From Candidatus Bariatricus faecipullorum (GTDB lineage Bacteria > Bacillota > Clostridia > Lachnospirales > Lachnospiraceae), in NCBI GenBank assembly GCA_019118525.1, contig DWYV01000067.1:1-64000 (forward strand): a DNA stretch of 64,000 bases. Reading direction: 5' to 3'. The translations under genes were made by a program, and so were the position numbers. The notes under the pieces were generated by a model. It ran no database searches. It was not told where the DNA came from and saw nothing but the letters and a program-made list of their open reading frames with translations. Of this stretch, positions 47,591 through 55,196 are shown one piece after another; positions within the stretch are counted from its first letter, which is position 1, and each line of letters starts with the position of its first letter.

Positions 47591-48547
47591 TTATCTGGTC
47601 AGTATTTCATAAAGCGTGTAGGGAATAAAATCAATTACTTCCATATTCAGGCTGTATTCCATAAAATGGCCCCTGGCGGCCTTTCTTACCAGATTTGCCC
47701 CATTTAAAACTTTCAGGTGTCTGGATACTGCCGCTTCACTTATGTTCATCTGTTTTGCGAGTTCCTGCGTTGTCCTGACTCCCTGGAACAGAAGCCGCAT
47801 AATATTTAACCGCGACGTATCTCCCAGCGCCTTAAACAGCTGCACGGTCTGTTCCGGCAGATGCCAGCATTCCGGCTGTTCCACCCGGATACTCTTTACG
47901 ACCTCCAGCTCCGTACCGTTCTGGTACAGCCATAAATGGGGCTCCAGAAACGTACTGGCCGTAATATATATCGTCCGGATATCCGTTTTCCGGTAGACAA
48001 ACTCCCGGTTCTTCCGGTAAACGACCTGATGTTCCTCCACCTTCAGTCTCTCGTGAATCGTCCGGCACCATTCCCAGACGCCCTTTTCTCTGCAAAGCCT
48101 GGCTTCCCGTTCCAGAATTCTTGTCAGGAACGTCCGGAGTATCACCTCTTCGCTTCGGAATACCTGCTCATAATAGGACGTGAAAATTTCCAGAATGTCT
48201 CTCCGCTCCCTGCTATCTATTTTTCTTCCCAGGGTGTTCACCATCCCGTTCCACTGGCGAATGTCCTTCTTTCGCAAAAAGGCGAGAAAATCCGGAATCT
48301 CCATCTGACGCATGGCTCCCCATGCAGGGACATCGATAAACAGGGTCCACTGGCAGGTAAGCTCTCTGTATTCCCGGATGCGCTTTGTCAGCTCCGGATA
48401 CATTTCTTCTGCCCTTTTCGCCCATTTTTCCCGATAGATATGGTGGTCCGGATTCGAAAGCACATGCATGGAAAAGCACAGCTCCCACACCGGCAGATAA
48501 GAGACGACCACATCCGGCCCTTCGCTTTTCCAGTGATTCAAAACCAT
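47591..48547 (-). CDS. ArsR-family regulator with large N-terminal domain
   Basis: Residues 225-300 form a winged helix: LFKALGDTSRLNIMRLLFQGVRTTQELAKQMNISEAAVSRHLKVLNGANLVRKAARGHFMEYSL. The 220-residue N-terminal part (LPVWELCFSMHVLSNPDHHIYREKWAKRAEEMYPELTKRI) is a sensor domain seen in similar Firmicutes regulators. It is 24 bp before the exporter genes and probably represses the operon and itself at the palindrome 48565-48584. Confidence 0.85.
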   Translation of the reverse strand: MVLNHWKSEGPDVVVSYLPVWELCFSMHVLSNPDHHIYREKWAKRAEEMYPELTKRIREYRELTCQWTLFIDVPAWGAMRQMEIPDFLAFLRKKDIRQWNGMVNTLGRKIDSRERRDILEIFTSYYEQVFRSEEVILRTFLTRILEREARLCREKGVWEWCRTIHERLKVEEHQVVYRKNREFVYRKTDIRTIYITASTFLEPHLWLYQNGTELEVVKSIRVEQPECWHLPEQTVQLFKALGDTSRLNIMRLLFQGVRTTQELAKQMNISEAAVSRHLKVLNGANLVRKAARGHFMEYSLNMEVIDFIPYTLYEILTR

Positions 48548-48564
48548 TTTACTGACCTTTCTTC

Positions 48565-48640
48565 GATTGACTAATTAGTTAATCTTTGCGCTTTTCCCTT
48601 AAGGTATGGCTATTATAAGGACGGCGGTTCGGTCTGTCAA
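48565..48640 (-). promoter_or_regulatory. Consensus promoter and palindromic operator of the ArsR/ABC operon
   Basis: Minus-strand TTGACA (48640-48635) and TATAAT (48617-48612) are perfect and 17 bp apart. A 20-bp palindrome GATTgACTAATTAGTtAATC (48565-48584) lies between the promoter and the ATG at 48547. It has one mismatched pair. A repressor bound there would block elongation or initiation of a very strong promoter. Confidence 0.75.
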
Positions 48641-48785
48641 TCTTTTTTTTGGCATACCGCCCTTGTGGTAAAAGTTGCCACAAAAGAGGGCATTGACCAC
48701 CAGCAGCGTTTTCATCATCCTGCCGTAATGTCTGGCGTATTCATCGCCAGCCTATTTATTTACAGTCAATTTCTTGACTATGCTG

Positions 48786-48832
48786 TAACAAAAAAAGCAG
48801 CCTTTCAGCAAGGCTGCAATAGCTTTTTGTTA
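48786..48832. terminator. Bidirectional terminator between GNAT and ArsR operons
   Basis: GCAGCCTT and AAGGCTGC form an 8-bp stem around TCAGC, with A- and T-tracts on both sides that extend the inverted repeat (TAACAAAAA to TTTTTGTTA). The rest of 48641-48936 holds no convincing gene. Confidence 0.6.
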
Positions 48833-48936
48833 TCCATAAAATGTCTTATAAAACACCGTTTAGTAGTATCCCCAGAAAAATGCTCCTAATCCGGCGACTG
48901 CAAACAGCGTACCGGCAATACACTGGATTATGCAAG

Positions 48937-49524
48937 TTATATTTCTGTTTCTATAAAATGGACTTTCGAGTTATCCCAGTACTTTTTATATACCTGGCCT
49001 TTCCGCCCATTCAGATTTAACTGGTACATTCGAAAAGTGACCAGAATATCTTTGGGCTGCCACTGCTCTTCATAGGAATACTGATACTTCATTCTAATAT
49101 TTTTCATCACGCCGCCGCTTCCCGGATTCCTGCGGTCATGGGTAGCGGTGATATAAGGGATTCCGTCTGCTTTCACCTGTTCAGCTACTGCCCGCCCTGC
49201 TTCTGTCATAATGCCCTGGCGCCAGAACTCTTTTCGCAGGCCGTAACCAAAATCATGGCCTTCTCCCATTTCAACATTCATATATCCAATCGGAATATTA
49301 TCTCTTTTCATGCAGACCGCATAGGCATATGCCTGCGGCTGTGCATACCGGGACTCATACCTTTCCTGGAAAAAGTACTGTGCCTCCTTCATGTTTTTTA
49401 CCGGGAACCAGGGAAGAAACCGGTTGACTTCCTCATCACTGAAAATCTGGTAAAAGGCTTCCATATCGTTTGTCGTAAATTTTCTCAATAGCAGCCGCTT
49501 CGTCTCAAGTGCTGGTGTGTTCAT
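48937..49524 (-). CDS. GNAT-family N-acetyltransferase
   Basis: ATG 49524 (MNTPALETKRLLLRKFTTNDMEAFYQIFSDEEVNRFLPWFPVKNMKEAQYFF) gives 195 aa. The RimJ-like pattern includes IGYMNVEMGEGHDFGYGLRKEFWRQGIMTEAGRAVAEQ, which contains the acetyl-CoA pyrophosphate loop as RQGIMTEA. The final region PGSGGVMKNIRMKYQYSYEEQW is typical. Substrate is unknown. It overlaps the DUF3784 gene by 4 bp. Confidence 0.85.
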   Translation of the reverse strand: MNTPALETKRLLLRKFTTNDMEAFYQIFSDEEVNRFLPWFPVKNMKEAQYFFQERYESRYAQPQAYAYAVCMKRDNIPIGYMNVEMGEGHDFGYGLRKEFWRQGIMTEAGRAVAEQVKADGIPYITATHDRRNPGSGGVMKNIRMKYQYSYEEQWQPKDILVTFRMYQLNLNGRKGQVYKKYWDNSKVHFIETEI

Positions 49525-49832
49525 TTCTTCTTCCTTTTCCTGCAGACCGTATTCGCCAGAATGACCGTGATTACCGCCGCCGCAAAAATAATGGAGCCGA
49601 TAAGGCCTTCTCTTCCACCGGCCGACAGCCCCAGAATCCCGTCCGCCAGAAACATGATAGCGCAGAACCCGGTCAGACAGCTCATCAGCCGGCACAGTTT
49701 TTTATGGTCATAATTCTGTTTTTCTTTTTCACTCATGGTATTATAACCGGCAAACAGCCAGCTTCCTTTTTCCTTCCAGAAGGCCACGGCCATTATGGCC
49801 AGGACAGCCGCCACTGCGTATTCCATATTCAT
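49521..49832 (-). CDS. DUF3784 membrane protein
   Basis: GAGGTGG fits ATG 49832 (MNMEYAVAAVLAIMAVAFWKEKGSWLFAGYNTMSEKEKQNYD), 103 aa. Three transmembrane segments and the LFAGYNTM motif are those of DUF3784. It is coupled to the GNAT gene. Function is unknown. Confidence 0.82.
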   Translation of the reverse strand: MNMEYAVAAVLAIMAVAFWKEKGSWLFAGYNTMSEKEKQNYDHKKLCRLMSCLTGFCAIMFLADGILGLSAGGREGLIGSIIFAAAVITVILANTVCRKRKKK

Positions 49833-49950
49833 TCCAGCCACCTCACTTTTTCTTCCAGGCTTTTCTTGATTTTACCACAAATTCCTTGTCTGTGACCATA
49901 AATCCGGTTATCATCTATATAGAAATGTTACTTTCAAAGGAGGGCTTTCC

Positions 49951-50496
49951 ATGGACTGGATGGAAGAAGTAAAGACAAGACTTGGCAGAAAAAACCAGGT
50001 TCTTTTTTCCAAAGATTCCCCCTGCCTCCAGGATTTGCGGCTTCTGCTTCAGGACCAGGACCGCAGGCTTCTGATTTTATGGGCCCTGGATTTTGCCGAA
50101 GAGTCCGCGGCGGATTTAAAAGAAAAATACCCGGAAGAAACCCGGCCGGAAGAAGCGCTTCAGGCCGCCAGGGACTGGGCCTCCGGCCGGATAAAAATGC
50201 CCCTGGCCCGGCGGAAAATCCTGGACTGCCACGCCTTTGCCAAAGAAATAAACTGTAAAGAAGATATCGCCGCATGTCACGCAGTGGGTCAGGCCTGTTC
50301 CGTTGTGCATACCGCCGGCCATGCCATGGGCTATCCCATTTATGACCTGACTTCCCTCATATACCATTATGGCATAGAAAGCTGCCGGGAACCGGCAGAG
50401 GCCCGCATGGCAGAATATATCAGCCGCCTGCTCTACTGGCAGAAAGCTTTTCCGGATTATAAACGAGAGTGGGCCGGTTTCCTGCAGAAAAAATAA
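49951..50496 (+). CDS. Imm5-like putative immunity protein
   Basis: AAAGGAGGG precedes ATG 49951. The 181-aa product has RRLLILWALDFAEESAADLKEKYPEETRPEEALQAARDWASGRIKMPLARRKILDCHAFAKE and ACHAVGQACSVVHTAGHAMGYPIYDLTSLIY, which matches the helical Imm5-like immunity family known from polymorphic toxin systems. No toxin gene lies nearby, so it looks orphan. Confidence 0.75.
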   Translation: MDWMEEVKTRLGRKNQVLFSKDSPCLQDLRLLLQDQDRRLLILWALDFAEESAADLKEKYPEETRPEEALQAARDWASGRIKMPLARRKILDCHAFAKEINCKEDIAACHAVGQACSVVHTAGHAMGYPIYDLTSLIYHYGIESCREPAEARMAEYISRLLYWQKAFPDYKREWAGFLQKK

Positions 50497-50554
50497 CCGG
50501 CATAACAGAGCCGCGTTTCCCGCCAATTTGTATGAATTGTGTCAGAATTGTAGT

Positions 50555-50590
50555 GGGGGACGGGTACGAGCCAGCTCGTACCTGTCCCCC
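50555..50590. repeat. Long GC-rich inverted repeat between convergent genes
   Basis: Positions 50555-50571 and 50574-50590 are complementary over 17 bp with one G-T pair (GGGGGAC...GTCCCCC ends). No T-run follows on either strand, so it is less like a terminator and more like an extragenic palindrome. A related GGGACTGTCCC palindrome occurs near 45071. Confidence 0.55.
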
Positions 50591-50598
50591 GCCAAAAC

Positions 50599-52281
50599 TT
50601 ATGAGAATAAAGGTTTCAGCGCTTCAGCCAGGCTGTCTTTCTGTGCCTGTGCTTCGGCCAGGTCTTTTCCAAGTGTAGTAAAGTAGGTTTTAATCTTGGG
50701 CTCTGTTCCGGAGGGACGCACGATAACGGTGGCACCGCCTTCCAGTTTGTAGATAAGTACATTGGCAGACGGAAGTCCGGTTTCTTCCGGCTTCGTATAA
50801 TCTACTGCCTCTGTCACCTTCAGGCCGCCGATTTCTGCAGGCGGATTTTCCCGCAGGTTCTGCATGATGCCTGCCATCTTGTCCATTCCGCTCAGTCCCG
50901 GGAATTCAAAGCTGTCTACCTTGTTCAGGTAACGGCCGTATTCTGCATAGATTTCTTCCATTCTCTGCTTCAGGGAACTTCCGATGCTTCTGTAATATGC
51001 CGCCATCTCGCAAATCAGCATGGAGCCGATAACGGCGTCTTTATCTCGAACGTAGGGGCCTGCCAGGTAACCGTAGCTTTCTTCAAATCCAAAGATGAAA
51101 CGGTCTACTTCTCCGGCTTCTTCCAGTTTTGCAATCTGGTCGCCAATCCACTTGAATCCGGTCAGCACGTTTCTCATTTCTACGCCGTAGTGCGCGGCAA
51201 CAGCGTCTGCCAGCGGTGTGGATACGATGGATTTTACTGCAACCGGATTCTCCGGCATGGTGCCTTTTTCAATCCGGCCTGCACAGATGTAGTCAAGAAG
51301 AAGTACACCTACTTCATTTCCGCTTACCAGCTCATAGGAGCCGTCCGGGCATTTCATGGCGATACCTACCCGGTCTGCATCCGGGTCGGTGGCAAGCATC
51401 AGGTCTGCGCCGGTCTCTTCTGCCAGCTTCAGCCCCTGCTCCAGTGCCTCGAAAATCTCCGGATTCGGATAGCTGCAGGTGGTAAAGTATCCGTTTGGGT
51501 ACTCCTGGTCAGGCACAATGGTAATATCCGTAACGCCGATATCCTTGAGCACCTGGGTTACCGGTACCAGACCGGAACCGTTCAGCGGGCTGTACACCAG
51601 TTTCAGTCCTGCGCTCCTGCACAGTCCCGGACGAACCTGGCGGGATTCGATAGCGTCATACAGCGCTCTCTTGCAGTCATCGCCTACGAAACGGATAAGT
51701 CCTTCTTCCACGCCCTGGGCAAAGGACATGTATTTTGCTCCGTTTAATACGTCTGTTTTCTGGATTTCTTCATAAACAACAGCCGCAGCGTCGTCGGTCA
51801 TCTGGCATCCGTCCGGTCCGTATGCCTTGTAGCCGTTATACTTGGCCGGATTGTGAGATGCCGTTACCATAACACCCGCGTTGCATTTGTAATACCGTGT
51901 TGCAAAGGAAAGCGCCGGTACGGGCATCAGTGCGTCATAGATTCTGACATGAATTCCGTTTGCCGCCAGCACGCCTGCTGCCGTCTTCGCGAAGACATCA
52001 CTCTTCAGACGGCTGTCATAGCTGATTGCCACAGTCTGGGTGCCGCCCTGGGTCTTTACCCAGTTTGCAAGTCCCTGGGTTGCCTGACGTACCACGTAGA
52101 TATTCATACGGTTGGTTCCTGCTCCCAGCACACCCCGGAGTCCGGCTGTCCCGAATTTCAGCGCTACTGCAAAACGGTCTTTGATTTCTTCTTCATTTCC
52201 CTGGATTCTGGACAGTTCCGGTTTTAAATCGGCGTCCTCCATATCCGCCGCCATCCAGCGTTCATACTCTTCCTGATACAT
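50599..52281 (-). CDS. Phospho-sugar mutase (phosphoglucomutase type)
   Basis: AGGAGTGG fits ATG 52281 (MYQEEYERWM), giving 560 aa. The catalytic serine loop VMVTASHNPAKYNGYKAYG, metal loop ATDPDADRVGIA, sugar-binding GFEESYGYLAGPYVRDKDA and phosphate-binding RPSGTEPKIK are all visible. It interconverts glucose-1-P and glucose-6-P or a similar sugar phosphate, feeding glycolysis and wall precursor synthesis. Confidence 0.92.
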   Translation of the reverse strand: MYQEEYERWMAADMEDADLKPELSRIQGNEEEIKDRFAVALKFGTAGLRGVLGAGTNRMNIYVVRQATQGLANWVKTQGGTQTVAISYDSRLKSDVFAKTAAGVLAANGIHVRIYDALMPVPALSFATRYYKCNAGVMVTASHNPAKYNGYKAYGPDGCQMTDDAAAVVYEEIQKTDVLNGAKYMSFAQGVEEGLIRFVGDDCKRALYDAIESRQVRPGLCRSAGLKLVYSPLNGSGLVPVTQVLKDIGVTDITIVPDQEYPNGYFTTCSYPNPEIFEALEQGLKLAEETGADLMLATDPDADRVGIAMKCPDGSYELVSGNEVGVLLLDYICAGRIEKGTMPENPVAVKSIVSTPLADAVAAHYGVEMRNVLTGFKWIGDQIAKLEEAGEVDRFIFGFEESYGYLAGPYVRDKDAVIGSMLICEMAAYYRSIGSSLKQRMEEIYAEYGRYLNKVDSFEFPGLSGMDKMAGIMQNLRENPPAEIGGLKVTEAVDYTKPEETGLPSANVLIYKLEGGATVIVRPSGTEPKIKTYFTTLGKDLAEAQAQKDSLAEALKPLFS

Positions 52282-52395
52282 TTTGACCACTCCTACTATT
52301 CTTTCTTGATTATTTTTGTACAAATTGACAAAATATCAGTTATACTATACCATGTTTGAAGAGTTCTGGCAACAAAGAGTTCGCCGGTCAGAACG

Positions 52396-53715
52396 TCAGG
52401 ATTCAAAAAAGCTCATAAAGACGGCAAAGCTGTCTTTTCCTGCCTCCCAGGACAGCACCCCGCCGTACTTTTCCACAATCCGCCTTACACTTTTCATCCC
52501 ATAGCCGTGAAGGCCGCCTTTCTTGGTAGTCGGCAGCTTCCCGTTTTTCTCTTTTGGTCTCTCCCCGATACTGTTCCCCACTTCCAGGAACAGCATCTGA
52601 TTCTTTTTCTCAATCCGGACCCGAATCCACTTTTCTTCTCCCTCTATCTTTCCGCAGGCCTCCATGGCATTGTCCAGCAGATTTCCGAAAAGGGCACACC
52701 CTTCCCGCTGGGAAAAAGGAAAGGCCGGAATCAGCTCCGCCTGCACAGTCACTGCAATCCCTGCCCGTTCCGCCTCTTCTTTTTTCTGCTGAAGGACCAG
52801 ATCCCAGAGGGTATTCTGGGTCCAGACGGTCCGTTTCCGGGAGGCCAGCGCCTGGCTCATGCTGTCCAGATACTGCCGCAGTCCTTCGTAGTCGCCGCTG
52901 GCGGCGTATTCCCGCAGCGCCGTAACGTCATGGCGCATATCGTGAACCATACAGCGGTTCTTCTCGATTTCCTCTTCCAGTCTCTGGTACTTCTGCATCA
53001 TCAGGTCTTCCTGCATGGCCAGATACTGATTCTCGCTTCTCGTTACCCGGTTATTGAGAAAAAGGATAATGATAATGCTCAGAACAACCAGGCTTGCCAG
53101 GATGGAAAGGCTCATGCCGCCTCCGGCCAGATTATCCTGGCCCAGCATAATGGCTACCATCCTCTGGTAGTACTGCCACAGAAGAATTACCAGCGCGGCG
53201 GCGGTTCCGGCCAGCACCAGGCGATACTCCTCTTCCGGAATCTTTCCTCTCCATTTTTTCCCCAGAATCAGCACCGGCAGGGCCAGGACCAGCCGGGAAA
53301 CCAGATAAATCCCTGCCTGCCAGAACAGCCCCTCCCCGGTAAAGACCTTTTCCAGAAAAGCTTCCCCCAGCAGGGGCATACTGGCAAAGGCCAGCACAAA
53401 ATCCAGCAGAGCCTGTACCGAATACCAGGAAAAAATTACGGAGGCAGTCATCAGCAGATGTCCCCGCTTTACTACCGCCCCGCAGACAAAATGAATCCCG
53501 GCCGCCGCCAGGAACACCAGCGGAGAGAAAAACATCCGCATCCGGTTTCCGCTCAGTAAGGCGCCGAGAAGCACGAGACTTCCTGCAATCAGTTTTCTGT
53601 CTTCAGGGTTCTGTTTTTCCTTCCCCGGCAGGACACAGAAAAGAACATACCAGCCAAGGCCCGCCTCCCCGCAGGCCAGCAGCATCTGCAGGGCCAGGGC
53701 CGCCCACCGGCTCAT
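52396..53715 (-). CDS. GHKL sensor histidine kinase (LytTR partner)
   Basis: The 439-aa protein has about six N-terminal transmembrane helices, a coiled linker (ENQYLAMQEDLMMQKYQRLEEEIEKN), the phosphoacceptor region MVHDMRHDVTALREYA and a GHKL ATPase domain (CALFGNLLDNAMEAC, GGLHGYGMKSVRRIVEKYGGVLSW). It is AgrC-like in layout and starts in a 4-bp overlap with the regulator gene. Confidence 0.88.
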   Translation of the reverse strand: MSRWAALALQMLLACGEAGLGWYVLFCVLPGKEKQNPEDRKLIAGSLVLLGALLSGNRMRMFFSPLVFLAAAGIHFVCGAVVKRGHLLMTASVIFSWYSVQALLDFVLAFASMPLLGEAFLEKVFTGEGLFWQAGIYLVSRLVLALPVLILGKKWRGKIPEEEYRLVLAGTAAALVILLWQYYQRMVAIMLGQDNLAGGGMSLSILASLVVLSIIIILFLNNRVTRSENQYLAMQEDLMMQKYQRLEEEIEKNRCMVHDMRHDVTALREYAASGDYEGLRQYLDSMSQALASRKRTVWTQNTLWDLVLQQKKEEAERAGIAVTVQAELIPAFPFSQREGCALFGNLLDNAMEACGKIEGEEKWIRVRIEKKNQMLFLEVGNSIGERPKEKNGKLPTTKKGGLHGYGMKSVRRIVEKYGGVLSWEAGKDSFAVFMSFFES

Positions 53716-54425
53716 TCTTCTCTCCTCCAGTACAGATTCATCTGCTGTTTTACCCGGTTCAGACGAATCCGGCTGATTTTAATCCGTTCTCCGTCATCCA
53801 GACAGATTTCCGCTCCATCCAGCTTCTGAATATGCTCCACATTTACCAGGATACCCCGTTCTGCCTGGATAAAACGGCTCTCATCCAGCTTCCGGATGAC
53901 CGCCTCCAGGGAAGTCCGCTCCCGATAGGTCTGGTTCTTTGTCACAAATTGCACATATTTTCCCGCTTTTTCTTTACTGATGACCAGAATATCCCTGTAG
54001 TATACCTTTTCCTGGTGACTGCTATTTCCCGTAATGCGGTACTGCTGCTCCTCCTCTTCCAGCTTCCGGGCGATTTTTCCCAGAATCCGGGGGAGCCGTT
54101 CCTCCATCTGGTCTTTCAGTACATACTGGTAAGCATCCAGCGTATAGCTCTCCATGGCATACTCCGGATGGGCCGTCAGGTAAATCAGACGAATCTCCGG
54201 ACAGGTTTTCCGGATTATCTGGCCCAGGCGGATTCCATCCATTTCTTTTTCTTCCATCTCAATATCTGCCAGCACCACATCCGGTTTTTCCTCCAGCTTC
54301 AAAGCGTCCAGAAACGCTTCCCCAGAGCCAAAACAGCGTACTTCTCCGACCCCCGGTATCCGGCCCAGAAATCCTGGCAGCCTCTCCCGCATTCTCTGGT
54401 CGTCGTCTACCACTGCAATCTTCAC
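53712..54425 (-). CDS. LytTR-family response regulator
   Basis: The 237-aa protein has a receiver domain (VVDDDQRMRE, phospho-Asp in VVLADIEMEE, LTAHPEYAMESYTLDAYQYVLK) and a C-terminal LytTR domain (REDIL-like YRDILVISKEKAGKYVQFVTKNQTYRERTSLEAVIRKL, RFIQAERGILVNVEHIQKLDG). It is AgrA-like and likely controls the adjacent BceAB-like transporter. Confidence 0.9.
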   Translation of the reverse strand: MKIAVVDDDQRMRERLPGFLGRIPGVGEVRCFGSGEAFLDALKLEEKPDVVLADIEMEEKEMDGIRLGQIIRKTCPEIRLIYLTAHPEYAMESYTLDAYQYVLKDQMEERLPRILGKIARKLEEEEQQYRITGNSSHQEKVYYRDILVISKEKAGKYVQFVTKNQTYRERTSLEAVIRKLDESRFIQAERGILVNVEHIQKLDGAEICLDDGERIKISRIRLNRVKQQMNLYWRREE

Positions 54426-54443
54426 GGGCTTTTCCCCCTTTTC

Positions 54444-55196
54444 TTACAGATCCGCCATCCGTCCAATAATCTCCTGGTAGAAGTCCTCCCGGCTTTCCCC
54501 TTGTGTGAGGGTATCCAGAATCACCCCGTCCTTTAAAAGGATAATCCGGCTGCAGCAGCTTGCCATCTGCGGGTCATGGGTCACCATAACGATAGTTTTC
54601 CCCAGTTCCCGATTGATTTTCATCAGAGAGTCAATTACGATTTTTCCCGACTTGGAATCCAGGTTCCCCGTGGGCTCATCGGCCAGAATGACGTCCGGGT
54701 CGTTAATCAGCGCCCGGCAGACAGCTACCCTCTGTTTCTCGCCGCCGGAGAGTTCATAAGGATTTTTCTTCAGCAGATGGTCAATCTGGAACTGTTCCGC
54801 GTATTTTCTGGCTGCCTCTGTCATGACCTCCACTTTTTCCTTTCCCAGAATCATGGGAAGCATGATGTTTTCTTCCACGGAAAGGCTGTCCATCAGATAG
54901 AAATCCTGAAATACAAAGCCTATCTGTTCCCGCCGGATGTCCGCCAGGTCATCCCCGTAAAGCCCGCTGGTGTCTTTTTCCATGAAGCGGACGGTTCCGG
55001 CAGTCTGCTTGTCAATCATTCCCAGCACCTTCAGAAGGGTCGTTTTTCCACAGCCGGATTTCCCCATAATCCCCACGAATTCCCCCTCTTCCACAGAAAA
55101 ATTCAGTCCTTTCAGCACCTTGATATCGTCATCGCTCTTTTTCAGGGCGGACTTCTGATAATTCCGGACCAGATTCTCTACTTCCAGTACATGCAT
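54444..55196 (-). CDS. BceA-like ABC transporter ATPase
   Basis: The 250-aa ATPase has Walker A GKSGCGKTT, signature LSGGEKQRVAVCRAL, Walker B VILADEPTGNLD and H-loop VTHDP. It is typical of MacB/BceA proteins that pair with FtsX-like permeases and protect against antimicrobial peptides. It overlaps the permease gene upstream by 68 bp. Confidence 0.9.
   Translation of the reverse strand: MHVLEVENLVRNYQKSALKKSDDDIKVLKGLNFSVEEGEFVGIMGKSGCGKTTLLKVLGMIDKQTAGTVRFMEKDTSGLYGDDLADIRREQIGFVFQDFYLMDSLSVEENIMLPMILGKEKVEVMTEAARKYAEQFQIDHLLKKNPYELSGGEKQRVAVCRALINDPDVILADEPTGNLDSKSGKIVIDSLMKINRELGKTIVMVTHDPQMASCCSRIILLKDGVILDTLTQGESREDFYQEIIGRMADL

Noticed and set aside
48665..48889. 74-aa plus-strand frame between the ArsR and GNAT genes
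   Set aside because: It runs through a terminator hairpin, has no ribosome binding site and looks non-coding.
48868..48950. Minus-strand reading ending in FAVAGLGAFFWGYY after the GNAT gene
   Set aside because: It looks like the end of a small membrane protein, but no start codon lies in frame, so it is at most a remnant.
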